64,000 nucleotides of DNA from Solibacillus sp. FSL H8-0538 (GCF_038003525.1 NZ_JBBOPI010000001.1:3626001-3690000), one strand, 5' to 3'; numbered from the stretch's first letter, positions 1-13,362 are shown. Notes: a model not told the origin generated them from the sequence alone. Program-made: numbers and translations.

Positions 1-71
1 ACAAACTTGCCATATTTGGCAGCTTCGCTGATCTCCACTGTTTCAATCTTTGGTTTTTCAATTTCGATCAT
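1..71 (-). CDS. rpoA: RNA polymerase alpha subunit, N-terminal end only (partial)
   Basis: Only the first 23 or so codons are inside the window. They read MIEIEKPKIETVEISEAAKY, the typical Firmicutes alpha start. A GGAGG ribosome binding site lies just upstream (about 80-86). Alpha dimerises and nucleates RNA polymerase assembly. Its place directly downstream of rpsK matches the end of the alpha operon in Bacillus. The gene runs off the left edge of the window. Confidence 0.93.
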   Translation of the reverse strand, partial: MIEIEKPKIETVEISEAAKYGKF

Positions 72-212
72 TCAATTTACCCTCCTTCAAAACATCAAAT
101 GTATAGGTTCATACCATCATAGTTGTCGATCTTTGATTGACCGTTAAAATGCACAAGACTTTTGCACAAAAGAAATGATGTACTTAAGAGTTATACCCTT
201 AAGCTGCACCCA

Positions 213-620
<408 letters not shown>

Positions 621-628
621 TTACTTAA

Positions 629-994
629 TTATTTTTTCTTGTTCGCTACAGTTTTACGAGGACCTTTACGCGTACGCGCATTGTTCTTCGTATTTTGACC
701 ACGAACAGGTAAACCACGACGGTGACGGATACCACGGTTACAACCGATGTCCATCAGACGTTTAATGTTTAGTGAAATTTCGCGACGTAAGTCACCTTCC
801 ACTTTTAGCGAGTCTAGTTGCTCACGGATTAGGTTTAATTGATCTTCAGTTAAGTCGCGTACGCGAGTATCTTCAGCGATACCTGCAGCAGCTAATACCT
901 TTTCAGAAGTCGTTTTACCAATACCGTAAATGTAAGTTAAAGAAATTACCACGCGTTTGTCGCGAGGAATGTCAACACCAGCAATACGTGCCAT
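629..994 (-). CDS. rpsM: 30S ribosomal protein S13
   Basis: 121 residues starting [15 protein letters not shown], full length for the family. It has the helix-two-turn-helix [14 protein letters not shown] and the basic C-terminal tail [15 protein letters not shown] that reaches the P-site tRNA. S13 forms intersubunit bridges with L5 and 23S rRNA. It is followed by rpsK with a short gap, as in the Bacillus alpha operon. Confidence 0.98.
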   Translation of the reverse strand: MARIAGVDIPRDKRVVISLTYIYGIGKTTSEKVLAAAGIAEDTRVRDLTEDQLNLIREQLDSLKVEGDLRREISLNIKRLMDIGCNRGIRHRRGLPVRGQNTKNNARTRKGPRKTVANKKK

Positions 995-1018
995 GTACGT
1001 TGTGCACCTCCTTATTAA

Positions 1019-1132
<114 letters not shown>

Positions 1133-1169
1133 CTAACCTAACCTCCTTAGTAGTCCGGAGTGCAAAAGA

Positions 1170-1388
1170 TTATTTAAAACGGTATGTGATACGACCGCGA
1201 GTTAAATCATAAGGAGATAACTCAATAGTAACCTTATCTCCAGGTAGAATGCGGATAAAGTGCATACGAATCTTTCCAGATACGTGTGCAAGCACAGTGT
1301 GCCCATTTTCTAATTCTACCTTAAACATCGCGTTTGGCAAAGTCTCAACAACTGTCCCTTCGACTTCAATTACATCGTCTTTCGCCAT
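1170..1388 (-). CDS. infA: Translation initiation factor IF-1
   Basis: 72 residues, one S1-like OB fold. It starts [20 protein letters not shown] and ends [11 protein letters not shown], like Bacillus IF-1. IF-1 binds the 30S A site during initiation. The frame stays open upstream of this ATG, but those codons belong to a decayed map gene; the ATG with a GGGAG-type ribosome binding site just before it is the proper start. The expected intact upstream neighbour, map, is missing. Confidence 0.98.
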   Translation of the reverse strand: MAKDDVIEVEGTVVETLPNAMFKVELENGHTVLAHVSGKIRMHFIRILPGDKVTIELSPYDLTRGRITYRFK

Positions 1389-1475
1389 CAACTCTCGTCT
1401 CCCTTCTATATGCAAATTCAGAACTCGAAAAATCGAGGTCATGCAACTGTTTTCTCCTATTAAGAAGCAACTCGT

Positions 1476-1735
1476 CTCAACATATGTTTGGATTGTATGA
1501 GAGATGTTCGATAAGACGCTCGTCTGGTTTCGCTTCACACAATCCATGGAATGAACAGTATCCGGTAAAGGAACTGTATCCCTTATGTTAACACGATAGC
1601 CGGAATGTCTTGGATGAGAGATTCATACCCGTTACACAGATGCTTCCACGAAACCCATTATACATTGTTTAAGATGTCATCACACAATGAAGTGCTCAAC
1701 CTTAATGTTCAGTATATACCGGGCACAATATGCTT
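1476..1735 (-). pseudogene. map: Methionine aminopeptidase relic (map), frameshifted and deleted
   Basis: Minus-strand translation in shifting frames gives pieces collinear with type I methionine aminopeptidase. KHIVPGIY corresponds to the KHIKPGIS region. YNGFRGSICV is identical to the conserved segment before the first metal ligand. A degraded DIPAIVLT matches the HGIPGSRVL area. EAKPDERL and, one frame later, [12 protein letters not shown] match the EAKPGERLSNISHAIQTYVE region. Stops, at least one frameshift and large deletions remove the metal-binding Asp/His/Glu residues and the C-terminal third. It lies exactly where map sits in Bacillus (adk-map-infA). The family sequence used for comparison is from memory. 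Confidence 0.88.
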
Positions 1736-1740
1736 TTGCA

Positions 1741-1813
1741 ACTCTCAAAAAATTATGTTTCGTTGTTGCCTCCGCACGCCTCCCGCGGAAACTCTCTAGC
1801 GCCCGGGCGGGTA
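1741..1813. other. GC-rich spacer after adk, possible repeat remnant
   Basis: The stretch between the map relic and the adk stop is much richer in G+C than its surroundings. It contains CCTCCCGCGGAA and GCCCGGGCGGG. Such CCGCGG-centred strings occur in intergenic repeats of several Bacillus genomes, as I recall. No coding potential or clean hairpin with a U-tract was found. It may be the scar of whatever event damaged map. Confidence 0.35.
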
Positions 1814-2518
<705 letters not shown>

Positions 2519-2530
2519 CTAAAACCAACA

Positions 2531-3826
2531 TTATTTCATAAAGCCTTTATAGTGGCGTTTCACTAATTGCGACTCTAATTGTTTCATTGTTTCAAGCGCA
2601 ACACCGACTACGATAATTAAACTTGTTCCCCCAATTTGAGCCGAAGCCGGAAGGTTCATAAAGTTAATAAAGATAATTGGCATTACTGCAATGACACAAA
2701 GGAAAATCGCACCAACGAAAGTTAAGCGATAAAGAACTTTAGTAAGATAAGCTTGAGTGTCATTACCTGGGCGAATACCCGGGATATATGCACCTTGCTT
2801 TTTCAAGTTGTCGGCTACATTTTCCGGATTCACTTGAATGAATGCATAGAAATATGTGAATGCCACGATCAACGATACGTAAATTAACATCCCAACCGGT
2901 TTTGAATAATCAAACGTATTTGTGATGAATTCTGTTACGTTATTTTGACCGAAGAACGTTGCTAAAGTTTGCGGTGTAACAATAAACGCCACTGAGAAGA
3001 TTACCGGAATAACCCCTGCAGCATTTACTTTTAACGGTAAATGCGTTTGTTGCGCACCAACTTGAGGCGAACGCCCCGCAACTCGTTTTGCATATTGAAT
3101 CGGAATTTTACGCAACGCTTGTTGAACGTAAATTACCCCAACTACAACAGCAAGTAGCACTAAAACGAGTAATGCTAAGATTACAATCTTAATAAAAAGT
3201 TGTTCCCCCGCACCTTCAATTTGTTGTGCATAAATTTGGTTTACTGCATTTGGAATCGCCGCAACGATACCACCGAAGATAATAATAGAAATACCATTAC
3301 CAACTCCGTTTGCAGTAATTTGTTCAGATAACCACAATAGGAATGCAGTACCAGCAGTAAGAACGATTGAAATCGTTATATACGATCCAATACTAGTGTC
3401 TGTAATCAATGATCCGCCGTAGAACTGGTTAAACCCAAATGACATTGCGAAAGATTGTATAAAGGCTAGTACGATCGTAAAGTAACGAGTGAACTGAGTC
3501 AACTTACGTCGTCCCACATCACCTTGTTTCGCCCATTCAGCAAACTTCGGTACAACGTCCATTTGTAGTAACTGGACAATAATTGAGGCTGTGATATACG
3601 GCATAATTCCCATCGCAAAGATCGAGAAGTTTGCAAGTGCACCACCACCAAACGTATTAAGGAAACCTACTAAGTTAAACTCATCAGTTGCCTTTAATAC
3701 ATTAGAGTCAACGTTTGGTACCGGGATGAATGTCCCGATACGAAAAACGATTAACATTAAAAGTGTAAAGATGATTTTATTTCTTATATCTCGAACGCGC
3801 ATAAAGTTAGAGATCGTCTGAAACAT
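2531..3826 (-). CDS. secY: Preprotein translocase channel subunit SecY
   Basis: 431 residues with ten hydrophobic segments, the expected SecY topology. The N-terminus [18 protein letters not shown] and the C-terminal RHYKGFMK tail match Bacillus SecY. SecY is the membrane pore of SecYEG; its partner secE is at 36318-36503. The start overlaps the rplO stop by one base (TAATG), which suggests translational coupling, as in the spc operon of relatives. Confidence 0.98.
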   Translation of the reverse strand: MFQTISNFMRVRDIRNKIIFTLLMLIVFRIGTFIPVPNVDSNVLKATDEFNLVGFLNTFGGGALANFSIFAMGIMPYITASIIVQLLQMDVVPKFAEWAKQGDVGRRKLTQFTRYFTIVLAFIQSFAMSFGFNQFYGGSLITDTSIGSYITISIVLTAGTAFLLWLSEQITANGVGNGISIIIFGGIVAAIPNAVNQIYAQQIEGAGEQLFIKIVILALLVLVLLAVVVGVIYVQQALRKIPIQYAKRVAGRSPQVGAQQTHLPLKVNAAGVIPVIFSVAFIVTPQTLATFFGQNNVTEFITNTFDYSKPVGMLIYVSLIVAFTYFYAFIQVNPENVADNLKKQGAYIPGIRPGNDTQAYLTKVLYRLTFVGAIFLCVIAVMPIIFINFMNLPASAQIGGTSLIIVVGVALETMKQLESQLVKRHYKGFMK

Positions 3827-4266
3827 TAAATCACCTCTGTTGTTCCGCCAGCGTTTTCGATAGCTTCTTTAGCAGAAGCAGAGAACTTGTGAGCTTTAAC
3901 AGTAAGCTTAGTAGAAAGCGTACCGTGACCAAGAATTTTAATTCCTGCTTTTTCATTGCTCACAACACCAATTTCTAGTAATAATGCAGGTGTTACCTCT
4001 GCACCATCTTCGAAACGGTTTAACGCATCAAGGTTAACGATCGCGTATTCTTTACGGTTAATGTTCGTAAAGCCACGTTTAGGTAAACGACGGAATAAAG
4101 GGTTTTGACCACCCTCGAATCCAGGACGAACGCCGCCGCCAGAACGAGAGTTTTGACCTTTATGACCTCTACCTGCAGTTTTACCGTTACCAGAACCGAT
4201 ACCACGACCTACACGGTTACGTTGTTTACGAGAACCTTCTGCGGGTTTTAACTCATGAAGTTTCAT
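3826..4266 (-). CDS. rplO: 50S ribosomal protein L15
   Basis: 146 residues with the glycine- and arginine-rich N-terminal arm ([20 protein letters not shown]) that threads into 23S rRNA, followed by the globular C-terminal domain. It is a late-assembling protein of the large subunit. It lies between rpmD and secY and shares one base with the secY start codon. Confidence 0.98.
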   Translation of the reverse strand: MKLHELKPAEGSRKQRNRVGRGIGSGNGKTAGRGHKGQNSRSGGGVRPGFEGGQNPLFRRLPKRGFTNINRKEYAIVNLDALNRFEDGAEVTPALLLEIGVVSNEKAGIKILGHGTLSTKLTVKAHKFSASAKEAIENAGGTTEVI

Positions 4267-4298
4267 ATGGGAGCACCTCCTTGTTCAATGATGTGAAA

Positions 4299-4478
4299 TT
4301 AAATTTCTTTAACTGTAACTAAGTGAGCTACTATTGTTAACATACCGCGAATAGCTGCGTTGTCAGCCTGTTCAACAGTTTGGTTAAGTTTACGTAAGCC
4401 TAAAGCTTCAACAGTTTTACGTTGTCCCGGTTTAGAACCGATAACAGATTTAGTAAGGGTGATTTGTAATTTAGCCAT
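4299..4478 (-). CDS. rpmD: 50S ribosomal protein L30
   Basis: 59 residues, read from the minus strand between rpsE and rplO. It begins [20 protein letters not shown] and ends LVTVKEI, the short bacterial L30 form. The start ATG is preceded by a strong GGGGGG-type ribosome binding site (about 4484-4492). The order rpsE-rpmD-rplO is the conserved spc arrangement. Confidence 0.97.
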   Translation of the reverse strand: MAKLQITLTKSVIGSKPGQRKTVEALGLRKLNQTVEQADNAAIRGMLTIVAHLVTVKEI

Positions 4479-4491
4479 TATAATTCCCCCC

Positions 4492-4992
4492 TTATCCTAA
4501 TATTTCTTCCACTGATTTACCGCGAAGTTTTGCAACGTCCTCTACGCGTTTTAATTCAGTTAAACCTGCTACAGTTGCGCGCACCATGTTAATTGGTGTG
4601 CTTGAACCTAGAGATTTTGAAAGAATATCAGTAATACCAGCAAGTTCAAGTACTGCACGTACTGGACCACCAGCGATAACTCCTGTACCAGGAGCTGCAG
4701 GTTTAATTAAAATTGAACCTGCACCGAAGCGACCTTGCACTAAGTGTGGAGTAGTTCCACCCACGCGTGGTACTTCGATTAAGTTTTTCTTCGCGTCTTC
4801 AACGGCTTTACGGATTGCATCTGGAACCTCTTGGGCTTTACCAGTACCAAAACCTACATGACCATTTTTATCTCCAACAACAACTAGTGCTGTGAAGCGG
4901 AAGCGACGACCACCTTTAACAACTTTAGCAACACGGTTAATAGTAACTACGCGTTCTTCAAGTTCTAATTTGTTTGCGTCAATGCGACTCAT
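4492..4992 (-). CDS. rpsE: 30S ribosomal protein S5
   Basis: 166 residues. The N-terminal double-stranded RNA-binding-like domain (about 10-75) contains [18 protein letters not shown], the loop where spectinomycin-resistance changes usually fall; it looks wild type. The C-terminal domain follows. S5 acts at the mRNA entry channel and in decoding accuracy. It lies between rplR and rpmD with short gaps. Confidence 0.98.
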   Translation of the reverse strand: MSRIDANKLELEERVVTINRVAKVVKGGRRFRFTALVVVGDKNGHVGFGTGKAQEVPDAIRKAVEDAKKNLIEVPRVGGTTPHLVQGRFGAGSILIKPAAPGTGVIAGGPVRAVLELAGITDILSKSLGSSTPINMVRATVAGLTELKRVEDVAKLRGKSVEEILG

Positions 4993-5013
4993 GAAGTATG
5001 TCCCTCCTTCTTA

Positions 5014-5373
5014 TTAAAATTCTAAGCCGTTTTCACGGGCAGCTTCAGCTAGAGCTTTCACACGTCCATGATATAAGTAACCACCACGGTCAAATATAAC
5101 AGCAGTAATATTTTTTTCAACAGCGCGTTTAGCGATGATTTCGCCGACTTTAGCAGCAGACTCTACGTTTGCTCCAACACCTTCAAAAGATTTTTCTTGA
5201 GTGTTAGCAGAAACTAAAGTTACGCCAGCTACGTCGTCGATTAATTGTGCATAAATGTTCTTGTTAGAACGGAATACGTTTAAACGTGGACGTTGAGCAG
5301 TACCCGAAATCTTAGAACGAACACGCCCATGACGTTTTTTACGAACTTGATTTTTGTCTTGTTTCGTAATCAC
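5014..5373 (-). CDS. rplR: 50S ribosomal protein L18 (GTG start)
   Basis: 119 residues. An in-frame GTG nine bases further upstream (5382) overlaps the AAAGGAG ribosome binding site and cannot be the start. The second GTG (5371-5373) gives a protein beginning MITKQDKN, aligned with Bacillus MITK..., with about 8 bases to the site. L18 binds 5S rRNA with L5. The core [21 protein letters not shown] and the C-terminal [20 protein letters not shown] are typical. Confidence 0.96.
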   Translation of the reverse strand: MITKQDKNQVRKKRHGRVRSKISGTAQRPRLNVFRSNKNIYAQLIDDVAGVTLVSANTQEKSFEGVGANVESAAKVGEIIAKRAVEKNITAVIFDRGGYLYHGRVKALAEAARENGLEF

Positions 5374-5410
5374 AGAGGTCACTCCTTTCTAAATTAATGC
5401 TTAAGCAGCA

Positions 5411-5950
<540 letters not shown>

Positions 5951-5980
5951 ATTGTTGCACCTCCATTCATTTATTGCTAA

Positions 5981-6379
5981 TTACCAAACGTATGCTAAGA
6001 TTTCTCCGCCAACTTGTTTAGCGCGAGCTTCTTTATCAGTTAATAAACCTTGTGAAGTAGATACTAAAGCGATACCAAGACCGTTTAATACTTTTGGTAC
6101 TTCATTTGTTTTAGCATATACACGTAGACCTGGTTTAGAGATACGTTTAAGACCAGTAATTACACGCTCGTTCTCTTTTCCATATTTTAAGAAAATACGG
6201 ATGATACCTTGCTTATTGTCTTCTACGTACTCCACGTCACGTACGAAACCTTCACGCTTTAAAATTTCAGCGATCTCTTTCTTAACGTTAGAAGCAGGAA
6301 CCTCTAACTTCTCGTGACGAACCATGTTCGCATTACGAATGCGAGTCAGCATGTCTGCAATCGGATCAGTCATTGTCAT
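5981..6379 (-). CDS. rpsH: 30S ribosomal protein S8
   Basis: 132 residues starting [18 protein letters not shown] and ending GGEILAYVW, identical in layout to Bacillus S8. The C-terminal domain carries the rRNA-binding STSQG motif. S8 organises the 16S central domain. In E. coli it represses the spc operon; I cannot see a matching mRNA structure here. Confidence 0.98.
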   Translation of the reverse strand: MTMTDPIADMLTRIRNANMVRHEKLEVPASNVKKEIAEILKREGFVRDVEYVEDNKQGIIRIFLKYGKENERVITGLKRISKPGLRVYAKTNEVPKVLNGLGIALVSTSQGLLTDKEARAKQVGGEILAYVW

Positions 6380-6409
6380 GAAAATTTACCTCCTTCCCAA
6401 ATTAGGGGA

Positions 6410-6613
<204 letters not shown>

Positions 6614-6616
6614 TTA

Positions 6617-7156
6617 TTACTTTTGGAACGGCATACCGAACTGTGTTAATAACTCGCGAGCTTCTTCGTCAGAATTCGCAGTAGTTACGATCACGATGTC
6701 CATACCGCGTACTTTTGAAACTTTATCGTAATCGATTTCTGGGAAAATTAACTGTTCTTTAACACCTAGAGTGTAGTTACCGCGACCGTCAAATGCTTTT
6801 TTAGAAACACCACGGAAGTCACGTACACGTGGAAGTGCGATAGAAATTAATTTGTCCAGGAATTCATACATACGCTCACCGCGTAATGTAACTTTAGCAC
6901 CGATTGCTTGACCTTCACGAAGACGGAAACCAGCGATAGATTTTTTAGCTTTAGTTACTACTGGTTTTTGACCAGTGATAGTAGTTAATTCTTCAACAGC
7001 TACATCAAGTGCTTTAGAGTTTTGAACAGCATCACCAACACCCATGTTGATAACGATTTTGTCCACTTTAGGCAATTGCATAACTGACGTATATTCAAAC
7101 TTGCTCATAAGAGCAGGTGAAACTTCATTTAAATATTTTTCTTTTAGGCGGCTCAT
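6617..7156 (-). CDS. rplE: 50S ribosomal protein L5
   Basis: 179 residues, full length. It binds 5S rRNA and contacts P-site tRNA and S13 (bridge B1b). The start [20 protein letters not shown] and the motif [23 protein letters not shown] are characteristic. It lies between rplX and rpsN, 20-30 bp from each. Confidence 0.98.
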   Translation of the reverse strand: MSRLKEKYLNEVSPALMSKFEYTSVMQLPKVDKIVINMGVGDAVQNSKALDVAVEELTTITGQKPVVTKAKKSIAGFRLREGQAIGAKVTLRGERMYEFLDKLISIALPRVRDFRGVSKKAFDGRGNYTLGVKEQLIFPEIDYDKVSKVRGMDIVIVTTANSDEEARELLTQFGMPFQK

Positions 7157-7184
7157 GTTTGTACCTCCCTTCTCATTTTACTTA

Positions 7185-7493
7185 TTAGTCGATTACTACA
7201 CCTGATTTTTTTGCAACACGAACTTTTTTGCCGTCTTCGATCTTGAAGCCTACGCGAGTCGGCTCGCCAGATTTCGGATCAATTAGCATTACGTTCGAAA
7301 CGTGGATTGCAGCTTCTTGAGATACAATCCCACCTTGTGGGTTAAGTTGGTTAGGTTTAACGTGTTTCTTAACGATGTTTACACCTTCAACAAGAACGCG
7401 GTCTTGTTTAGGGAAAGCAGCTAAGATTACGCCTTCTTTACCTTTATCTTTACCAGTAATAACTTTTACTTTGTCGCCCTTTTTAACATGCAT
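7185..7493 (-). CDS. rplX: 50S ribosomal protein L24
   Basis: 102 residues with the N-terminal KOW motif ([20 protein letters not shown]). The open frame extends 11 codons upstream, but the ATG at 7491-7493 matches family N-termini and has AAGGAGGTG about 9 bases before it. L24 is an assembly initiator that binds the 5' end of 23S rRNA. Confidence 0.97.
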   Translation of the reverse strand: MHVKKGDKVKVITGKDKGKEGVILAAFPKQDRVLVEGVNIVKKHVKPNQLNPQGGIVSQEAAIHVSNVMLIDPKSGEPTRVGFKIEDGKKVRVAKKSGVVID

Positions 7494-7530
7494 TATGTGT
7501 CGCACCTCCTTGATTGGTACTGTCATGAAA

Positions 7531-7899
7531 TTAAAGAACTTCTGGAGCTAGGGAAACGATTTTCATGAAGTTGCCATCGCGTAATTCGCGTGCAACTGGT
7601 CCGAAAATACGAGTTCCGCGTGGTGATTTATCATCTTTGATAATTACGCAAGCATTCTCGTCAAATTTGATGTAAGTGCCGTCTTTACGACGAGCACCTG
7701 ATTTAGTGCGAACGATAACAGCCTTAACAACGTCACCTTTCTTGACAACGCCACCTGGTGTTGCTTTCTTAACTGTACAAACGACGATATCGCCGATGTT
7801 AGCAGTCTTACGTCCAGAACCACCAAGCACTTTAATTGTTAATACTTCACGTGCACCTGAGTTGTCAGCAACTTTCATACGACTTTCTTGTTGGATCAC
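7531..7899 (-). CDS. rplN: 50S ribosomal protein L14 (GTG start)
   Basis: 122 residues. The first codon is GTG, with GGGAGG about 8 bases upstream. The N-terminus [20 protein letters not shown] and the C-terminus [16 protein letters not shown]-like end match family length exactly. L14 lies at the subunit interface and contacts 16S helix 14. It sits between rpsQ and rplX. Confidence 0.98.
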   Translation of the reverse strand: MIQQESRMKVADNSGAREVLTIKVLGGSGRKTANIGDIVVCTVKKATPGGVVKKGDVVKAVIVRTKSGARRKDGTYIKFDENACVIIKDDKSPRGTRIFGPVARELRDGNFMKIVSLAPEVL

Positions 7900-7943
7900 T
7901 TAGGTTACCTCCCTTCGGAAATTGGTATGTTCCGAATTAGTTA

Positions 7944-8207
7944 TTAAATAATAACCGCTTTTTCTACAACTTCCACTAGGCGGAAACGTTTCGTAGCTGA
8001 TAGCGGGCGAGTTTCCATGATACGTACGATATCACCGATTTTCGCTTCGTTTAACTCATCATGAGCTTTAAACTTTTTAGAGTACTTTACACGTTTACCA
8101 TAAAGCTTGTGCTTTTTGTGTGTTTCGATTAAAACAGAAATTGTTTTGTCCATTTTATCTGAAACTACGCGGCCCGTGTAAACTTTGCGTTGATTACGCT
8201 CAGTCAT
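7944..8207 (-). CDS. rpsQ: 30S ribosomal protein S17
   Basis: 87 residues with an OB fold starting [22 protein letters not shown]17 is a primary 16S rRNA-binding protein of the 5' domain. It is placed between rpmC and rplN as in all Bacillales. Confidence 0.98.
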   Translation of the reverse strand: MTERNQRKVYTGRVVSDKMDKTISVLIETHKKHKLYGKRVKYSKKFKAHDELNEAKIGDIVRIMETRPLSATKRFRLVEVVEKAVII

Positions 8208-8225
8208 ACTTGAAAACCTCCTTTA

Positions 8226-8850
<625 letters not shown>

Positions 8851-8851
8851 A

Positions 8852-9508
8852 TTATTTGCCTCCTTCCACAGAGTTCTTTTTAGTAGGAAGGACTTCACCA
8901 CGATAGATCCATACTTTAACGCCTAATTTACCATAAGTAGTGTCAGCTTCTGCGTGTGCATAATCAATGTCAGCACGTAGAGTATGAAGTGGAACAGTTC
9001 CTTCGCTATAGTGTTCAGCACGCGCGATATCAGCGCCGCCTAGACGACCAGATACTTGCGTTTTGATACCTTTTGCACCAGCGCGCATTGTGCGTTGGAT
9101 TGATTGTTTTTGAGCACGACGGAAAGATACGCGGTTCTCAAGTTGACGAGCAATATTTTCAGCTACTAATTTAGCGTCAAGATCAGCACGTTTAATTTCA
9201 ACGATGTTGATGTGTACACGCTTGCCAGTTAAATCGTTAAGATATTTACGTAAGTTTTCAACTTCCGTACCACCTTTACCGATAACCATACCTGGCTTCG
9301 CAGTGTGAATTGTGATATTTACGCGGTTTGCAGCGCGTTCGATTTCTACTTTAGATACAGATGCATCTTTAAGTGTTGATTCGATATATTTACGAATTTT
9401 GATGTCTTCGTGAAGTAAAGTCGCGTAGTCCTTCTCAGCGTACCATTTTGACTCCCAGTCACGAATAATACCAACACGTAGTCCTATTGGATGTACTTTT
9501 TGACCCAC
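8852..9508 (-). CDS. rpsC: 30S ribosomal protein S3
   Basis: 218 residues. The N-terminal KH domain contains the GMVIGKGG loop (about 73-80). The C-terminal domain has the [20 protein letters not shown] region. S3 forms part of the mRNA entry tunnel and helicase activity. The start [15 protein letters not shown] is canonical. Confidence 0.98.
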   Translation of the reverse strand: MGQKVHPIGLRVGIIRDWESKWYAEKDYATLLHEDIKIRKYIESTLKDASVSKVEIERAANRVNITIHTAKPGMVIGKGGTEVENLRKYLNDLTGKRVHINIVEIKRADLDAKLVAENIARQLENRVSFRRAQKQSIQRTMRAGAKGIKTQVSGRLGGADIARAEHYSEGTVPLHTLRADIDYAHAEADTTYGKLGVKVWIYRGEVLPTKKNSVEGGK

Positions 9509-9511
9509 GGA

Positions 9512-9856
9512 TTAACCCTCCTTCTTCTCAGATACCACGATAGTGATGTGGCTTGTGCGTTTGTTAATAGCGCTTGCGCGTCCTTGTGCACGTGGACGGA
9601 AACGTTTTAATGTTGGACCTTCGTCAACGAAGACTTCAGATACAACTAAGTTATTGATATCTAACTCGTAGTTATGTTCAGCATTTGCAACTGCAGATTT
9701 TAATACTTTCTCAACGACTGGAGACGCCGCTTTTGGAGTATGACGTAAAATTGCAACTGCTTCACCGATTTGCTTGCCTCGGATTAAGTCTACTACTAGA
9801 CGAACTTTACGAGGAGCGATACGAACTGTACGAGCGATAGCTTTAGCTTGTGTCAT
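9512..9856 (-). CDS. rplV: 50S ribosomal protein L22
   Basis: 114 residues, starting [20 protein letters not shown]. The long beta-hairpin (around [16 protein letters not shown]) reaches the exit tunnel, where macrolide-resistance insertions can occur; none is seen. It lies between rpsS and rpsC, almost touching rpsC. Confidence 0.98.
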   Translation of the reverse strand: MTQAKAIARTVRIAPRKVRLVVDLIRGKQIGEAVAILRHTPKAASPVVEKVLKSAVANAEHNYELDINNLVVSEVFVDEGPTLKRFRPRAQGRASAINKRTSHITIVVSEKKEG

Positions 9857-9878
9857 TAGGAATTACCTCCTCTCAAAA

Positions 9879-10157
9879 TTAGCGTCTTGTTTTCTTATCG
9901 TCTGCACCGTGACCTTTGTAAGTACGTGTCGGTGCGAACTCACCTAGTTTGTGACCTACCATATCTTCTGTCACGTATACAGGAACGTGTTTACGTCCGT
10001 CATATACTGCGATTGTTAAACCGATGAAGTTCGGGAAGATAGTAGAACGGCGAGACCAAGTTTTAATAACTTGTTTTTTCTCAGAAGCCTCTTGTGCTTC
10101 CACCTTTTTCATAAGGTGGTCATCAACAAACGGTCCTTTTTTCAAGCTGCGACCCAT
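9879..10157 (-). CDS. rpsS: 30S ribosomal protein S19
   Basis: 92 residues starting [20 protein letters not shown] and with the [17 protein letters not shown] motif. S19 binds the 30S head with S13. The gap to rplB (10158-10217, 60 bp) contains an inverted repeat GAACCGT...ACGGTTC (about 10187-10206) that could form a small hairpin. Confidence 0.98.
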   Translation of the reverse strand: MGRSLKKGPFVDDHLMKKVEAQEASEKKQVIKTWSRRSTIFPNFIGLTIAVYDGRKHVPVYVTEDMVGHKLGEFAPTRTYKGHGADDKKTRR

Positions 10158-10217
10158 TTAGGAACCTCCCTCCGTGACGCCACCACGGTTCTCGAATAGA
10201 ACCGTAGTAATACCACA

Positions 10218-11048
10218 TTATTTTTTACGACCACGAATAATAAACTTAGAAGTTTTATTTTTCTTTTTGCGTGTTTTGTAACCAAGAGCTGGTTTGCCCC
10301 ATGGTGTCATTGGAGATTTACGTCCGATTGGAGAACGTCCTTCACCACCACCGTGTGGGTGATCGTTAGGGTTCATTACAGAACCACGAACAGTTGGGCG
10401 TTTACCTAACCAACGAGAACGACCGGCTTTACCGATGTTGATAAGTTCGTGTTGTTCATTACCTACTTGACCAATTGTAGCACGGCAAGTTGCAAGAATT
10501 AAACGTACTTCACCAGATTGAAGACGAACGATAACATATTTACCTTCACGACCAAGTACTTGCGCAGAAGTACCAGCAGAACGTACTAGTTGTCCACCTT
10601 TGCCAGGTTTTAACTCGATGTTATGGATAGTTGTACCCATTGGAATGTTAGCTAATGGTAATGCGTTACCCGCTTTAATATCTGCCTCCGGACCTGAAAC
10701 GATCGTTTGACCTACTTCAAGACCTTTTGGAGCTAGGATATAACGCTTTTCACCGTCAGCGTAATTAATTAATGCGATATTCGCAGAGCGGTTTGGATCA
10801 TACTCGATTGTAGCAACGCGTCCTGGAATGCCATCTTTAAGACGTTTGAAATCGATAACACGGTATTGTTTCTTGTGACCACCACCGTGATGACGAACAG
10901 TAATTTTACCTTGGTTATTACGACCAGCTTTGCGTTTAGTCGGTTCTAACAGTGATTTCTCAGGCTTGTTAGTTGTGATTTCAGCAAAGTCAGATGAAGT
11001 CATGTTACGACGTCCATTTGAGGTTGGTTTATACTTTTTAATCGCCAT
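10218..11048 (-). CDS. rplB: 50S ribosomal protein L2
   Basis: 276 residues, full length. OB and SH3-like domains are followed by the C-terminal [16 protein letters not shown] segment with the conserved His needed for peptidyl-transferase centre architecture. The start [17 protein letters not shown] is standard. It lies between rplW and rpsS. Confidence 0.98.
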   Translation of the reverse strand: MAIKKYKPTSNGRRNMTSSDFAEITTNKPEKSLLEPTKRKAGRNNQGKITVRHHGGGHKKQYRVIDFKRLKDGIPGRVATIEYDPNRSANIALINYADGEKRYILAPKGLEVGQTIVSGPEADIKAGNALPLANIPMGTTIHNIELKPGKGGQLVRSAGTSAQVLGREGKYVIVRLQSGEVRLILATCRATIGQVGNEQHELINIGKAGRSRWLGKRPTVRGSVMNPNDHPHGGGEGRSPIGRKSPMTPWGKPALGYKTRKKKNKTSKFIIRGRKK

Positions 11049-11097
11049 GTGTTTTCCCTCCTTCTTGATTGTTCAATTGAAAATCCTTATCGGATTA

Positions 11098-11382
11098 TTA
11101 GATTTCGAATAATTCGATTTCTTTGCTATCAGCAGTTAATTTAACAATTGCTTTACGGCGTTTGTTAGTGTACCCACCGAATTTACCAACGCGTTTGAAT
11201 TTACCTTTGTAATTCATAACGTTGACTTTCTCAACTTTAACGCCGAAGATTTCTTCGATAGCGTCTTTTACTTGAGTTTTATTAGCGCGAGTGTCTACTT
11301 CGAAAGTGTACTTTTTCTCTGCTAAAATTTCTGAAGAACGCTCAGTAATGACCGGACGTTTGATGATATCACGTGCTTCCAT
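11098..11382 (-). CDS. rplW: 50S ribosomal protein L23
   Basis: 94 residues starting [21 protein letters not shown]23 forms the docking site for trigger factor and SRP at the tunnel exit. Its ATG overlaps the rplD stop by one base (TAATG), indicating translational coupling. Confidence 0.98.
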   Translation of the reverse strand: MEARDIIKRPVITERSSEILAEKKYTFEVDTRANKTQVKDAIEEIFGVKVEKVNVMNYKGKFKRVGKFGGYTNKRRKAIVKLTADSKEIELFEI

Positions 11383-12005
11383 TATCCAAGCACCTCCTCA
11401 ACTTTTTCTACTGCAGCTTTAGTGAATACAACTTTTTCGTGACCTAATAGGTCTAAAACGTTGATTCCTTCAGCTGTTAAAACTGTAACACCAGGGATGT
11501 TGCGAGCTGATAATAATACGTTTTCGTTTAACTCAGCAGTTACGAAAAGCGCTTTTTTGTTGATTTCTAATGCAGCTAATACTGCTTTGAAATCTTTAGT
11601 TTTTGGTGCATCTAAAGTTAATGCATCAAGTACTAAGAAGTTTTGTTCTACAACTTTAGCTGATAAAGCTGATTTAAGAGCTAAACGACGAACTTTCTTC
11701 GGTAATTTGTAGCTGTAGCTACGTGGAGTTGGTCCGAATACGATACCACCACCGCGCCATTGTGGAGAGCGGATAGATCCTTGACGAGCACGACCAGTTC
11801 CTTTTTGACGCCATGGCTTACGACCACCACCAGCAACTTCAGAACGATTTTTCACTTTGTGATTACCTTGACGTAAAGATGCGCGTTGAGCAACAACTGC
11901 GTCGAATAATACAGCTTCATTCGGCTCGATTCCGAAAATCGCATCGTTTAATTCGATTTCGCCTACTGAAGCACCTGTTTGACTAAGTAAAGATACTTTT
12001 GTCAT
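11382..12005 (-). CDS. rplD: 50S ribosomal protein L4
   Basis: 207 residues. The internal loop with [19 protein letters not shown] (about 63-82) reaches the exit tunnel and looks wild type. L4 is the autoregulator of the S10 operon in enterobacteria; whether it acts here is unknown. Start [19 protein letters not shown]. Confidence 0.98.
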   Translation of the reverse strand: MTKVSLLSQTGASVGEIELNDAIFGIEPNEAVLFDAVVAQRASLRQGNHKVKNRSEVAGGGRKPWRQKGTGRARQGSIRSPQWRGGGIVFGPTPRSYSYKLPKKVRRLALKSALSAKVVEQNFLVLDALTLDAPKTKDFKAVLAALEINKKALFVTAELNENVLLSARNIPGVTVLTAEGINVLDLLGHEKVVFTKAAVEKVEEVLG

Positions 12006-12031
12006 TCCTGTTTCCTCCTTTCTTCGAGAAA

Positions 12032-12661
12032 TTATTTAGATTTAATAGCAGTCTTAACTGTTACTAATGCTTTTTTAGAACCAGGAACATTACCTTTAAC
12101 AAGTAGTAAGTTGCGTTCTACATCAACCTTAACGATTTCAAGGTTTTGAATAGTAACAACCGTTCCACCCATTTGTCCAGGTAATTTCTTTTGTTTAAAT
12201 ACGCGGTTCGGAGCAACTGGGCCCATTGAACCAGGACGACGGTGGTAACGAGAACCGTGGGCCATAGGACCACGAGATTGTCCGTGGCGTTTAATTACAC
12301 CTTGGAAACCTTTACCTTTAGTAACACCTGTTACATCAATTACATCGCCTTCTGCGAAAATTTCTACCTTGACTTCTTGACCAACTTCGTAAGCCGCTAC
12401 GTCTAGGTTGCGGAACTCACGGATGAAGCGCTTAGGAGCAGTGTTCGCTTTTGCTACGTGCCCTTGAGCCGGTTTGTTTGAAAGCTTAATACGCTTATCT
12501 TCAAAACCAACTTGGATTGCTTCGTAACCATCTGTATCAACAGTTTTCTTTTGAAGTACTACGTTTGGAGTAGCTTCGATTACTGTTACCGGGATTAAAT
12601 CGCCGTTTTCAGCGAAAACTTGAGTCATACCAATTTTTCTACCTAAGATTCCTTTAGTCAT
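12032..12661 (-). CDS. rplC: 50S ribosomal protein L3
   Basis: 209 residues starting [16 protein letters not shown]. The central loop [20 protein letters not shown] approaches the peptidyl-transferase centre. L3 initiates 50S assembly with L24. It is the second gene of the S10 operon, 47 bp after rpsJ. Confidence 0.98.
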   Translation of the reverse strand: MTKGILGRKIGMTQVFAENGDLIPVTVIEATPNVVLQKKTVDTDGYEAIQVGFEDKRIKLSNKPAQGHVAKANTAPKRFIREFRNLDVAAYEVGQEVKVEIFAEGDVIDVTGVTKGKGFQGVIKRHGQSRGPMAHGSRYHRRPGSMGPVAPNRVFKQKKLPGQMGGTVVTIQNLEIVKVDVERNLLLVKGNVPGSKKALVTVKTAIKSK

Positions 12662-12708
12662 TTGTCACACCTCCTGTAAATTTTGAAAAGATTATATTGT
12701 TTTTACCA

Positions 12709-13272
<564 letters not shown>

Positions 13273-13285
13273 TCATTTGACAACT

Positions 13286-13330
13286 AAAAAGGTATTACCT
13301 CTTTTTACAAGAAAAAGAGACATACCTTTT
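13286..13330 (-). terminator. Intrinsic terminator of the YuiF-like gene
   Basis: Arms AAAAGGTAT (13287-13295) and ATACCTTTT (13322-13330) plus an inner CTCTTTTT/AAAAAGAG pairing form a long stem, ending in T residues on the minus strand. A second small hairpin (GCTC-AAAAA-GAGC, about 13233-13252) follows downstream. Between them they separate the transporter from the S10 promoter. Confidence 0.75.
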
Positions 13331-13362
13331 GAAGGCTCTCGCAATTTATCTTTTCTTCTATA

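Noticed and set aside
10158-10217. Hairpin GAACCGTGG/ACGGTTC between rpsS and rplB as a terminator
   Set aside because: There is no U-tract and both genes belong to one operon; at most a processing or translational element.
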